From: Leptobrachium leishanense
Taxonomy: Eukaryota; Chordata; Amphibia; Anura; Megophryidae
NCBI GenBank assembly: GCA_009667805.1
Contig: CM019063.1
Location: 198,194,954-198,258,953 of the forward strand
Length of the DNA: 64,000 bases
Direction: 5' to 3'
Part shown: in pieces, positions 32,215 to 42,616 of the stretch
Layout of the letters: every line of letters starts with the position of its first letter
How positions within the stretch are numbered: position 1 is the first letter of the stretch
Notes under the pieces: model-generated
Databases searched by the model: none
What the model was told of the DNA's origin: nothing
Seen by the model: only the letters and a program-made list of their open reading frames with translations
Translations under genes and position numbers: made by a program

Positions 32215-32880
32215 GCGATTTCTGTGCTTTGTGTTTCACTGCATTTTGACGTTCTTCAGTGATTCCATTTCGCCAAAAATACAGTGAATTCACTATTTAG
32301 TGAATGTTCACAATGTTTTGCCGAAAATGGAGTCCCCAAAGCAGTTTTCAGACATCGGTGAAAACCACAGAATTGCACCTATAACTGCCGAATTGGCAAT
32401 GTCAATGACATTAAATACTGGCGCATTGACAGCAAATATGGTGCAATTTGCTGCAATTCGGCAGTCTTTGGTGGCAGCAAAATTGTCCCATATAGTATAG
32501 ACTTTTTTTTTTGCAAAAACCTTTTTTGTATGTTTTACATAACATTTTTCATATTCTTATTTTTCTAAAGCCTTTATTTTGTAACAGACCTTTTTATCAT
32601 TTTTTTTTTTAAAAGGACTTTATTCTTTGGACACATTTTTATTGATTTACACACCTATTAGAGGAGACACTTTTTTTGTAGTTCGGTGGAATTCGCTGAT
32701 GCCAATTCCGTGTTTTTTTTTCCAATGCCCGATAACTGTTTTGGCAACTCCAATTTCGGCAAAATACAGTGACCGTTCACTAGTGAATCACCATATTTTT
32801 GGCGAAATGGAATCATGAAAATGGTGTGAAATGGGCTGAAACCCAAAGCACTGAAATTTTGGTGCTTTGTGAATAGTCCC
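32215..32880. mobile_element. Foldback MITE with ~150-bp arms
   Basis: Left-arm blocks GATTCCATTTCGCCAAAAAT, AGTGAATTCACT and TTTTGCCGAAAATGGAGT reappear inverted in order between 32880 and 32680. The centre (32500-32640) is T-rich. It has no coding capacity. Confidence 0.7.
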
Positions 32881-32997
32881 TTAAAACAGATGTTGAGCGG
32901 ATCGCAATCCACATTCATGGATGTCAGCAGACGCAGATGAATGTGATTTGTATTTTTGCTGCTGTGGTGTGTCTGGGGTATCTGTGGCCTGGGGGTT

Positions 32998-33244
32998 GCT
33001 GCTGTAATTCAGAAATAAACGCTTAGTAGATATACCCCATTATTGCTTGGGCCGCGTACCATCGAGTGGCCGCCTGCATCTGTGCTTGAACGTGCCTCTC
33101 GTGCTCCCGTGATCTTTACCTGATCTTGTTGGAACGCAGCTAATAGTACCAGAGCTACGTTCAAGTACAGATGAAGGTGGGTAGGTGGCCCGCACAATAG
33201 AGGGGTAAATCTACTAAGCTGTTATTTCTGAATCAGGGCAGCTG
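32998..33244. mobile_element. Foldback MITE with ~105-bp arms
   Basis: The left arm (ATTCAGAAATAA, GCTTAGTAGAT, ATCTGTGCTTGAACG) is matched inverted by the right arm (GTTCAAGTACAGAT, ATCTACTAAGC, TTATTTCTGAAT). Confidence 0.75.
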
Positions 33245-34129
33245 GCCATAGATAGCCAACACAGACCCCATGTTGAAAAAATAAAATGGGGGGTGGTTGG
33301 GGTGGAAATAATTTATAAAATGGGGGGGGTAATTAATAGAATTAGGGATGTGTGGGAAATAATAAGATTAAGGGTATGAGGAAATAATTCATAAAATAGG
33401 GGGGTAGAATTAGGAATGTGTGGGAAATAGTTAATAAAATCACGGGTGGTGTAAATAATTACCTTCCCTGCTGAAAGCCTGCTCTGGGCGGGAGATGTGG
33501 AGGGCTCTCTCATGCCATGGAATCACTGAGCTGCGTCTGACAGAAGGCAGCTCAGCTGAAGTCACATGGCTCCTGCTCACGTGGCTCCTTGCGCTGCATA
33601 AACGGGCTCCTTGCGCTGCACAAACGCTTCCAGGCTGGGCTGCACACATGACAGACCCCCCGGAAGCGGTGAGTGAGTGCAGACGCTGCGTTGGGAAGAT
33701 GTGAAAGTCGGGCCAAGCTTCTACCGAGCACCGTCTACTAAATGGCGGTCTAGGTTAGTGGCAGGCCCAGTTAGGCAACTGGCCCACTGAGCCACCTGCC
33801 CACCGGGATTCTCCCGGTAGTCCCGATGGCCAGTACATGCCTGGGGGCTAGATGGAAAACCTGGAATGGGACATAACAGGGACAGGGGTGGAATGACAAC
33901 TAATGGGGTTCCTGGGCAATAGTAGATCATGGGGCCCCCTTGTGCCACACTCACAGGTGGCCACACCCATCCAAAACCACACCCCTATAACGCAAAACCC
34001 ACACGTACATTATTGTGCTAAATAATTTATTAATTCGTTAAAATAATCTTTTTGAAAACTGTGAAGAAAATTCACTTGGACCCAGTAGCGAATTGCGGAA
34101 TCCATTGTGCCCCCTCCAGACATACAGAT
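33245..34129. other. Unassigned sequence
   Basis: A G-rich start with loose AATTAATAAAAT-type repetition (33300-33450), then unassigned sequence. CAGGGGTGG near 33883 resembles a hAT end but is unpaired. Confidence 0.4.
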
Positions 34130-34560
34130 GGTCACTGCTCTGCTGTAGCTGTGATACACTCATACACACTGCACATTACTGTATCACAGAGCTACATAGC
34201 TAGAAAACTCAGTAATTTGTGGTGTGTATGAGCGTGAGTTTTATTGCTCTGTAGCTCTGATACGCTTATACACCGCACATTACTGTGAGTTTTAGTGCTG
34301 CAGAGCTCTGTGATACGCTCATCCACGCCGCACATTACTGTGTCACAGAGCTCTGCAGCACTAAAACTCACAGTAATGTGCGGTGTATAAGCGTATCAGA
34401 GCTACAGAGCAATAAAACTCACGCTCATACACACCACAAATTACTGAGTTTTCTAGCTATGTAGCTCTGTGATACACTCATACACACTGCACATTACTGT
34501 ATCACAGAATCCACAGTAATAAAACTCACTGTAATGTGTGGTGTATGACAGAGCTCCACA
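34130..34560. repeat. ~55-bp repeat array containing a 133-bp perfect palindrome
   Basis: Units of the ~55-bp repeat run in one direction to about 34313 and then in the other. Arms 34181-34313 and 34343-34475 are exact inverse copies over 133 bases, separated by 29 bases. I compared the whole arms base by base. Confidence 0.93.
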
Positions 34561-34639
34561 ACCCCCCCAATTCATTCCCCCAGGCCCATCCCATTTATTT
34601 TTACACCCCTTCCCCAGACCCCCTTAGATTATTCTTCCC

Positions 34640-34970
34640 CCGCAGATTCTTCCCCCCCAGCAGCCCCCACTCACTCCATTCTTTCCCCTCCAGCAGCCCC
34701 CACTCGCTCCATTCTCCCCCTCCAGCAGCCCCCACTCGCTCCATTCTCCCCCTCCAGCAGCCCCCACTCGCTCCATCCCCCCCAGCAGCCCCTGCTCACT
34801 CCAACCTCCCCCCCAACAGCCCCACTCACTCCATCCTCCCCCCAGCAGCCCCTGCTCAATCCATCCTCCCCCTCCAGCAGCCCCGCTCACTCCATCCTAA
34901 GCCTCCAGCAGCCACCGCTCACTCCATCCCCCCCCCTCCAGCAGCCCCAGCTCACTCCATCCTCCCTTTG
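34640..34970 (+). repeat. CCAGCAGCCCCCACTC minisatellite
   Basis: About ten units of 29-34 bases (CCAGCAGCCCC, then ACTCRCTCCAT, then CCTCCCC), with length variation in the C-runs. It creates a long proline-rich frame on the plus strand and glycine-rich ones on the minus strand, which I do not treat as genes. Confidence 0.92.
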
Positions 34971-35516
34971 GCAGCCCTAAAAGCAAAATATCTGAAACGG
35001 TCTTTACTGTGGTTCTTTCAAATTTGCTCATATCTACACAAAAAAAACTATCCACCTTTACTGAAAATGATTGGACTAATCGTCTGGACAATTAGATTAG
35101 AAACAGACCATAAAATGATTATTCTGTTTCCTCACTGTATAACATCCTATGCCATATTACAGACTGGTCCAAGGCAATGTCAGGCCCAGCACAATTGCTC
35201 AGCCCATTACCTTCACGATTGAAGCTTTCTTGTCTGCCCAAACTTATGATTACCATCTTACAAATACTTTATACTATGAAATGTTCCTAAAAACATTCCG
35301 CCATGCTTATTATACACTGCGCCAATTGTTTCACATGGGGTGGAAATCTAGCCCATCGGGTATTAAATGTACCAAGGCGCAAGCTGATCTATAATGATCT
35401 ATAATTGTCTTTGTAGCTGTCCTGTAATACAGACTTGCAGTCCAATCACAAATTCTTTCTATTACCAAACTATCTTTTCCTTTATTGCTGGAACTCCTCT
35501 CTCTTTTTTTTTTTTC
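34971..35516. other. Unassigned sequence
   Basis: Nothing recognised. A poly-T run lies near 35500. Confidence 0.4.
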
Positions 35517-35850
35517 CCATGAAGTAAAGGTTAAGAATAAAAACGAAAAATTCCTTCAAATATCGTGCCTAGGAGGTCCCCATAACCTGCCCGTGAAGTG
35601 GCGGATTTGTACGATGTATAGAAACATTTAAAAAGAAAAAAGTGACATTTCAAATGACGGTAAATGTTTTTCCTTTAATCTATTCATAAACAACTGCTTG
35701 GGGCGGCAGCCTGTATGAAAAGAGGAGACGTTTTAGGAAACGCAGAACAAGTTTCGTGATTTTTTTTTTGGGCTAAATTATGGTGAAACTTATGCAGGCT
35801 TTGGATGAAAGTAACAACAGGTGCATTAAAATTGGACCTTTTGAAGTACA
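35517..35850 (-). repeat. Dispersed repeat R3, copy 2 (inverted)
   Basis: The inverse of the R3 core (GAGGTCCCCATAACC, GATGTATAGAAACA, TTTCAAATGACGGTAAAT). It keeps the empty site that the MITE at 29805 occupies in copy 1. Confidence 0.72.
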
Positions 35851-35859
35851 GAGGGGGGC

Positions 35860-37050
35860 GTGGCCAGCTGCGAAGAGGAGAAGACGTCTGTACACGGAGC
35901 TCCGCTGTGATTTCTATTTTAGGGACTTTTTTTGAGGGCTTTCTCCGTTAACCACCTCACCATTCGATCTCTGAGCAGCTAGCCATCGGGGGTGAGTCTT
36001 CTGTAGCCCGTGCGGCCCCCTGCTCCGGAGCTGAGACAACTTTTTGCAGTGGATATCTGGCCGGGGAGCTTTGTCGGTGGCCTGTCAGGCATTCGTCTCC
36101 ATGCCCCTTCGACTCCGTGTGAAATCCCCTGGGTGAGCAGTTGCTGCGTCCTCCAGGGAAGGAGGACCCCCATCTCGTGGGCGCTGCTGGGGACCACAGG
36201 AGGGAGGTATCAGACAGGGATGAAGCCTGGCGACGGGTAATCTCCCCTCCCCCCTGTTGACAACATGGCTGTTTTAGAGGGCCTTGATGCCTGCCTTGAG
36301 TTTCTGGGGGAGGATGACTCGGGCCCACTCACTAAGGGAACCTGGCAGCAACTGATGAGTATCCAACGGGGCTGCAGGAGAGCAGAGGCCCCTTGTACGA
36401 ATGCCCCCAAGGTGGCTTACCCTTCCCGATGTGTGGAGGACCGATTTGAAGGCGGACGGAAATGGGGCGTGCTGGGCTGTCGACGGTCCCTTTGAAATGC
36501 CGATGGTGGACCCTCTGCCTTTGGGACCAGATCTTGGTCCATGTGAGGATGCTGTGTTGCTGCCGGGTGGCAGAGACAACAGATGTGTGATACACATTTC
36601 CCTGATGAAGTCTCGTTTTTCATAGAGACGAAACGCGTTGGATTATGTTTGTTCATTGGTTATAATTAAATCTTTTTTCTTAAGCACCCGCTTTATACTT
36701 CTATCATTTTTTGGATGATCCCGGTGGCGTTTTCTGGAAGGAGTCCAAGGCAACACAATTTCTGCTTATTGAGCTGATTGCCAAAGAGACCTGTACATCT
36801 TCCCATTCGTCCAGGAGGGGTAACATTCATAAGATTTGATACATGCCTACAAACTATTCACTTCTTGAGAGTTTATTTTAAGCAGGGGCTTATTTCAAAA
36901 AAAATTCTGCGATCTGCACCATTGGTTTTTGTAATTTATTTTACAGATACCGCTCCATATTTCTTCTACCTTTATCAGCACTAGAGGGCAGTGCTTGGCA
37001 GTACGCAGATACGTATAATTTTTCCATTATTGTTGTTACAGAGGGTGGTC
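35860..37050 (+). mobile_element. Possible Penelope-like retroelement fragment
   Basis: A retroelement-like segment beginning GGGGGGCGTGGCCAGCTGCG, with a hammerhead-like core at 36602-36639 and a downstream non-coding part. Penelope-like elements are known to carry hammerhead motifs. No reverse transcriptase or GIY-YIG domain is visible, so the assignment rests on the ribozyme core and general look. Confidence 0.4.
36602..36639 (+). ncRNA. Hammerhead-ribozyme-like core
   Basis: CTGATGA (36602-36608) and GAAA (36630-36633) flank a hairpin in which GTCTC pairs with GAGAC, followed by CGCGTT. This is the core order of hammerhead ribozymes (CUGAUGA, stem II, GAAA, stem III), with one extra A before stem II. 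I did not find a convincing cleavage-site strand, so it may be a partial motif. Confidence 0.45.
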
Positions 37051-37089
37051 ACGTTTCCACTTTTACAGAAAAAAGAAAAACCGCTATAA

Positions 37090-37421
37090 AAAAAGGGGGG
37101 ATTTTGCCCAAAAAATATCTGAAATTACTAAAAGGTACTAAAAAAAATCAAAGACTTTTTACTGCAGATTAAAATAATAAATGGTTTATTAGATATTGCA
37201 TAACAACGGGAATATTATTAACATTGAAACCTATGGGGTTCGTCTGAATAAAAACCTGCTGATTGAAACCACCGAACATCAGGGCATTTCACTGCCATTT
37301 CTCTGCTGTTTGGTGTTCTCTGAATAGATTAACCATTACCTCTATGGGGATTTGCACTGCCTTCAAACAGCACCGTACTTGCTGGCAGTTCGCCAAACTT
37401 GTGTGTGAGCATATCTCAGAG
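37090..37421 (+). repeat. Dispersed repeat R4
   Basis: Shares GACTTTTTACTGCAGATTAA, TTTATTAGATATTG, ACATTGAAACCTATGG and CACCGTACTTGCTGGCAGTT with the interior of the hAT element at 3974-4898, and inverted at 42360-42560. Confidence 0.65.
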
Positions 37422-37838
37422 CAGTGGTGTACTTAGGGGAGTGGCGGGGTGACGGGCTGCCCCAGGTACCAGTGATTATTGGGGTGTCATTAGGGGGTAC
37501 TAGGAGGTGCCACTGTCACTGTGTGTCAGTTTGTGCTGTGTTCTCAAACAATGAGCAGTGGAGCAGGGCGTTTGCATACGGAATAAAATCGAATAGAATA
37601 AAAATCCCCCTCTCCTCCCTCCATAGCTCCTCCCCTGCCCGCAGCAGCTCTAGGAGAGGGGAGGGGGATGTGATTTGTGTGCAGAGAGAGATGATGACAG
37701 TAAACGGCAGGTAAGGGGGGGGGTGTGTATCAGCAGAATATGAAGCCCTGTCTGCTTACTGCTGTTTAAAGTGGACCTTTCCTTAACCAGCACTGCAGTG
37801 ATAGAAATTTGTCATTGAGCTGCCTAGCTCCTGGTGAG

Positions 37839-37933
37839 GCTGCGTGCGTGCAGGTCACGCGGTCCGCCAGTCAGGTGGTACTGAGTCTCAGTACCACCTG
37901 ACTGACTGAACCACGTGACACGCACGCACACAG
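37839..37933. repeat. Inverted repeat hairpin
   Basis: The inner arms are perfect (CAGTCAGGTGGTACTGA, 37868-37884, against 37888-37904) and the outer arms are imperfect (GCTGCGTGCGTGC against GCACGCACACAGC). Confidence 0.82.
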
Positions 37934-38194
37934 CTGCCTGCCCTTTCGTTGACACGGACTCTCACTCTATTCTGGACTGAACACCCACCGGGAAGGGAAT
38001 CAAAGCCACAGTGAACCCTCTGGCAGTGGCACCCCACTGCTGACAAGATGGCTCCAGGCACAGCTGCGATCCTAACGTGGCCTGGAGGGACCTCCTGCTG
38101 TGTCCGTACACAGTCCCTGCTGACTCTGCACACAGCCCTACCGTGGACGGAGGCCAGTAAATATAGAATAAATAATTGGTGTGTGCTCATATTC

Positions 38195-38440
38195 ACTCGG
38201 TTTGCTGGGAGTTTTATTGCTGTGGATTCTGATACACTCATACACACTGCACATTGCATTGCTGGGAGTTTAATTGCTGTGGATTCTGTGATACACACTG
38301 CAAATTACTGTGAGTTTTATTGCTGTGCATTTCTGATATGCTCATACAGTGCCCATTTCTGTGGGTTTTATTGCTGTGCAGCTCTGTGATACGCTCATAT
38401 GCAGTGCACGTTTCTGTGGATTTTATTGTTCAACCAATTA
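38195..38440 (+). repeat. ~55-bp tandem repeat array, four units
   Basis: Four direct imperfect units of GAGTTTTATTGCTGTGGATT followed by CTGATACACTCATACAC. They belong to the family seen inside the other hAT elements. Confidence 0.8.
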
Positions 38441-38763
38441 GAGCGGCTGTGATCCAGTATACTTGACATGCGTGGCTGTTCTTTGTAAAAATGCTTGAAT
38501 TTAAACATTTCATAATTTTATTTATCACAATAGATACATTTGAAATGGTATACAAAATCTACAAGTAGGCACTTGGTATCCACTTTTAATATTAAGAGAT
38601 GAAAAGGCGGAGCTCTAAGAGGAAAAGGTGGAGCTTAAAGAGGAAGGGTGGGGATTAACCAGGAAGAGGTGTGCCCTTGACAGGAAGGGGTGCCTCAAAT
38701 TTAAATTGGGGGTACACGAGTTTAGTCAGGCCTAGGGCAGCACAAAACCTAAATACACCACTG

Positions 38764-41586
38764 CAACCAGTAATGATCCCTCTACTTGATAGCACGAATC
38801 CTGGGGTCCTTTAGCAGGCTTTGCAGGATAAGGGAGCCCATGCAGCGTAGGTTGGAGGTGGCATTAGCTTCAGAGTGTTCCTGGTCGCTGAGGAGGATGA
38901 CCGTATCGTGCACTACCTCCTCCCAGCCACATACTAGTCCTTGGGTTTCTGGAGACACATAGAAAATGTCGGCAGATAAGAACCTTTCGGCCCATCTAGC
39001 CTGCCCAATTACATGGATACTTTACCTGGATTTCTTTTATTTAGGATAGCCTTATGACTATCCATACATGGTTAAATTCAATTACTGTTTTGGCCTCAAC
39101 CACTTCTACTGGAAGGCTGTTCCATATATCCACCACCCTCTCAGTAAAATAATGCTTCCTGATGTTACTTTTAAACCTTTGCCCCTCTAATCTAAGACTA
39201 TGTCCTCTTGTTTTGCTACTTTGTTTCCTTTTAAATATACTCCCTTCCTCTACCTTGTGGATTCCCTTTACGTATTTAAATGGTTCTATCATATCTCCTC
39301 TGTCTCGTCTTTTTTATCAAGCTATACACAAAACCCTCCCTTGAGGAATCCCCACCTTCAATGCCCCCACAACTTAAATATTCCTCCTCCTCCTGTCTCA
39401 TCTGAGGACCCGCAGGAATGCTGTCTGCAGAAAGACTGGGGCCTTGAGAGCTAGGGAAGGCCTCCTCTTCCTCCCGCTGCTCTGCCTCTAGTGCCACATC
39501 TATAATTCCCCAGAGTGTGCTCCAGCATTCCAGCTAAAGGAATTGTGTCACTGATGCATGCACTGTCCCTGCTCACCATCCTCGTTGCCTCCTCAAATGG
39601 TGACAGTACAGTGCATGCATCCTTGATCATCAGCCACTGCGGGGGGGGGAAACCAAGTTGACCTGAACCTGTCCTTGTGCCATACTCACACAGGTACTCA
39701 TTGATGGCCCTCTGCTGCTTGTGCAGTTGCTGCAGAATTGCCAATGTCGAGTTCCACCTGGTGGGCATGTCACGGATCAGACGGTTTGTGGGAAGGTGGA
39801 ATTCTCTTTGAATTTCTGCCAGGCGAACACTTGCTGGGAATGACCGTCTGAAGTGGCTGCAGACTTTTCTGGTCTGGCTGAGAAGCCCTGGGTAAGCTTA
39901 AGCTGGCGTGGGTGTTAACCATCTCTGCGCCTGCGCCTGCCCCTGCAGAGCTGACACAATTTCTGACCCGGTGTGGCTCCTGTCCCCTAAACAAACCAGC
40001 TCAAGCACAGTATGGCATCTTTTTGCTTGAGCCATTGCATAGCCCCTGCCATGCGTCGGTTTAACTGCCACTTTGCCAGAGACCTTGAAGGAGGAGGAAG
40101 AGGTGGTGGATCAGACAGACCTCATATAAGCAGCTTTCTGGAGGCTTGGTGGATGAGCAAGCTCCAGCACAGAGCCCCGTCCTGGATCCCTCCCAGCTGC
40201 AAGCAGAGTTACACAGTGTGCCATGAAGGAAATGTAACGGCCCTGTCCATGCTTGCTGGACCATGTGTCTAAAGTCACGTGCACCTTGCTGCTGACTGCC
40301 TTTCCCAATGACTACATAACATTGTCTTCCACGTGCTGGTATAGTGCTGGAATGGCCTTCCGTGAAAATAAATGGCATTTTGGAGCCTGCCACTGTGGTA
40401 CAGCACATTCGGCAAATTCACGGAAGGAAGCAGAGTCCACCAGCTGGAAAGGCAGCAGCTGTAATGCAAGTTTTTGCCAAGCTGGCATTTAGACGTTGTG
40501 CATGTGGATGGTTGGGACAATATTTTTTCTGCAGCTGGGGCAACGAAATCTGACTGCATAAATCTGCAGCTGATGGGATGTTGGCAGATTCAGTGGAAGG
40601 ATGTGGTACACCCATTACTGTAGCATCATCCCTGTCAGTGGAGGTTGTAGGCAATGACATGGCAGGACATATAGTGGGGGTAGAGACAGATCAGAAGGAG
40701 GACCTATGCAAAGTGTTGTGCCAACGGGATGAGTGGCAGGTGGTCATATGTCGCCTCAAGCACGTGGTACCCAAGTGTCTGTCTTTCCCACGCTTGATCC
40801 TCTTCTGACATAGCTTACAAATAGCAATGCTGCAGTCTGCTGCACATGTCGTGAAGAACTCCCAGACAGCAGAGATCCTGGACGTGTGCTGTGAGACAAC
40901 AGGGCTCTGCACCTGAGCAGCTCTGACATCTGATGCCTTGGACTGGCTACGGTTGCTCATAGAGGATGTTCTGCCTCGTTTTTGTTGTGCCTCCTCCTCC
41001 TCCCTTGACTCCTCCTGTTCGATCAGGCACCCAGGTGGAGTCAGTGACCTAATCATCGTCATCACCCCCTATCTCTTCATCACTGGAGCCACCCTCGAAA
41101 TATGCTTGCGCTGCTGGGGGTACGTGAGTGCCAGTTCTTTGTGTGTCACTGGCACTCCCTCCCTCTAGGCTGATTACACTCCCTTCCTCAACCTCAGAGT
41201 TTGAATCAGAGCACTGGAGTTGCTGCGCATCCTAAAGCAGCATGTCACTGTCCCTGTAGTCAAACAATTCAGGTGACTCCTCCGTGTATGATAGTGAGGC
41301 TACGGCAGGAGTAGCTGTGGACATGGAGGCTGAATTAGGTGGACTGTAAACCACTACAAGCCTGGCTGGCGGAGGATGAGGTTGGCCTGGTTAGCCAATC
41401 CTCTGTATGTTGCTGCTGCTTAAAATGGCCAGCCCCAGTTAGAAACAAGGACAAGCGTGCCCCTGCAGAGGATGCACCACGTCCACGATGACCAGGGGCA
41501 CAGCCTTCCGACACAGAGGCTGCTTGCCCTCTTATCTGTGTCTGGGAGCGTCTGTCTGTCCTTTTTCGTCTTTCTGACATGGTGAG
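38764..41586 (-). pseudogene. hAT transposase with BED zinc finger (multiply broken)
   Basis: Cut-and-paste transposase of the ZBED-like hAT type. In order on the minus strand: an N-terminal basic leader (MSERRKRTDRR) near 41580; a BED finger with CKLC and HMTTCH at 41065-40691; a catalytic-domain block HVTLDTWSSKHGQG at 40308-40111; the PTRWNSTLAILQQL block at 39768-39451; an acidic insertion at 39497-39340; and the dimerisation-type end GWEEVVHDTV to SLLKDPRIRAIK at about 38940-38785. The frames differ between blocks, and the CR1 insertion adds another break, so no functional protein is possible. Confidence 0.85.
38957..39316 (-). mobile_element. CR1 3' fragment inside the hAT transposase
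   Basis: Contains the end of the CR1 reading frame (RVVDIWNSLPVEVVEAKTV) and 3' UTR on the minus strand. It is 5'-truncated and nested in the hAT element, so it is younger than that element. Confidence 0.88.
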
Positions 41587-42267
41587 TGATATATAGATTA
41601 AAGAAATACAGATTTTCCAGAACAATGCTATACGTCAGTGATACATCCTGATAGCTGGCAACACCCAGATTCTACTCTGAATAGATAAACAGATGAACTC
41701 TGATTAAACTGTTATTGTATTGTATCTAGAATTAGATTATAGATAAACTGATTTTCCAGAACAATGCTGTAAGTCAGTGATACACCCTGATAGCCTTTGT
41801 AGTGGCAACACACAGATTCAAATTCACACAACTCTGGTATAAGTCAGTGATACAGCCTGATAGCCTGGCAGCAGCTGGCAGTGCCAACACACAGATTCCA
41901 ATTTCCAGAAATCAGATATAACTCCGTGATACAGCCTGATATGCAACAAACAATCTCATCTCCTCTCTGATTCACTCCTGCAACAAACACACGCTGGGGC
42001 TGTGGGGAAGCCTTATAAAGTGTGCACGAGCCCACAAAATTTGCCCAATCAGGACTCTGAGCCCTGATTGGCATAGTCTTGCAACTGTCTTGAACCTGAC
42101 CTGTGGTCAGGTGCAAGGCTGTATCCAATTACAAGCTTCAGGCCAGTGGAAAGTGCATTGCGGTCCATTGTGGGCAAACACGCGGAAATGTTCGATGTTC
42201 GCCGAACGGCTGAACAGGCAATGTTCGAATCGAACGCCTGTTCGGATCGAACTGCCAGCCCGTCCCT

Positions 42268-42616
42268 ACTCTTTAGGGAATATTCAAAGAGCACCGAATT
42301 GCACTGAATGGTGAATTTTCCCATATGGTGCATTTTATGGACATTCGGCTATTCATAAAGCTGACGATTTGCCAAATATTAGCAAATTGCCAGCAAAATA
42401 CGGTGCAGTTTGGCGGCAGTGAAATCCCCATAGAGAAGTAATGGTTAATTTGTTCAGAGACGCTGAACAGCTGTGAAAAGTTGGTGAAATGCCATGATTT
42501 TTGCTGGTTTCATTCGACAGCTTTAAACAGGTGTATCCCACAGGTTTAAATATAAAAAATTAAAATTCCTTGGTCTTATGAATTTTTTAATCGTTTACCC
42601 TTTTCATTTGCAGCAA
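42268..42616 (-). repeat. Inverted R4-related repeat
   Basis: GGTGCAGTTTGGCGGCAGTG, ATCCCCATAGAGAAGTAATGG and CTGGTTTCATTCGACAG are the inverse of R4 as seen at 4560-4680 and 37260-37390. Confidence 0.6.

Larger units (their letters stand above)
37422..38763. mobile_element. hAT-type non-autonomous element (ends mismatched in context)
   Basis: The ends CAGTGGTGTACTTAGG and CCTAAATACACCACTG are inverted, as in hAT elements. The flanking octamers (TCTCAGAG and CAACCAGT) do not match, so one end may have recombined. Inside are a strong hairpin (37839-37933) and four direct units of the ~55-bp repeat (38195-38440). Confidence 0.72.
38764..42267 (-). mobile_element. hAT transposon with decayed transposase, interrupted by CR1
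   Basis: The 5' end on the minus strand lies near 42267 (TAGGGACGGGCTGGCAGTTCG, then TTCGAAC-rich sequence). The transposase gene runs toward 38764. A CR1 fragment (38957-39316) splits the C-terminal domain. The 3' terminus is lost where the neighbouring hAT-type element abuts at 38763. Confidence 0.82.

Noticed and set aside
32056..33845. hAT-type element starting CAGGGCTGGACTGG
   Set aside because: A possible inverse end near 33818-33836 exists, but the flanking octamers do not match, so it is left unassigned.
34536..35222. Long proline-rich open frame (228 codons)
   Set aside because: It is the translation of the CCAGCAGCCCC minisatellite and shows no domain; glycine-rich frames on the other strand arise the same way.
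36265..36495. Possible protein of 76 codons upstream of the hammerhead-like core
   Set aside because: No similarity to Penelope reverse transcriptase or GIY-YIG nuclease.
37422..38763. Target-site duplication for this hAT-type element
   Set aside because: The termini are convincing but the flanks TCTCAGAG and CAACCAGT differ; I do not claim a clean insertion.
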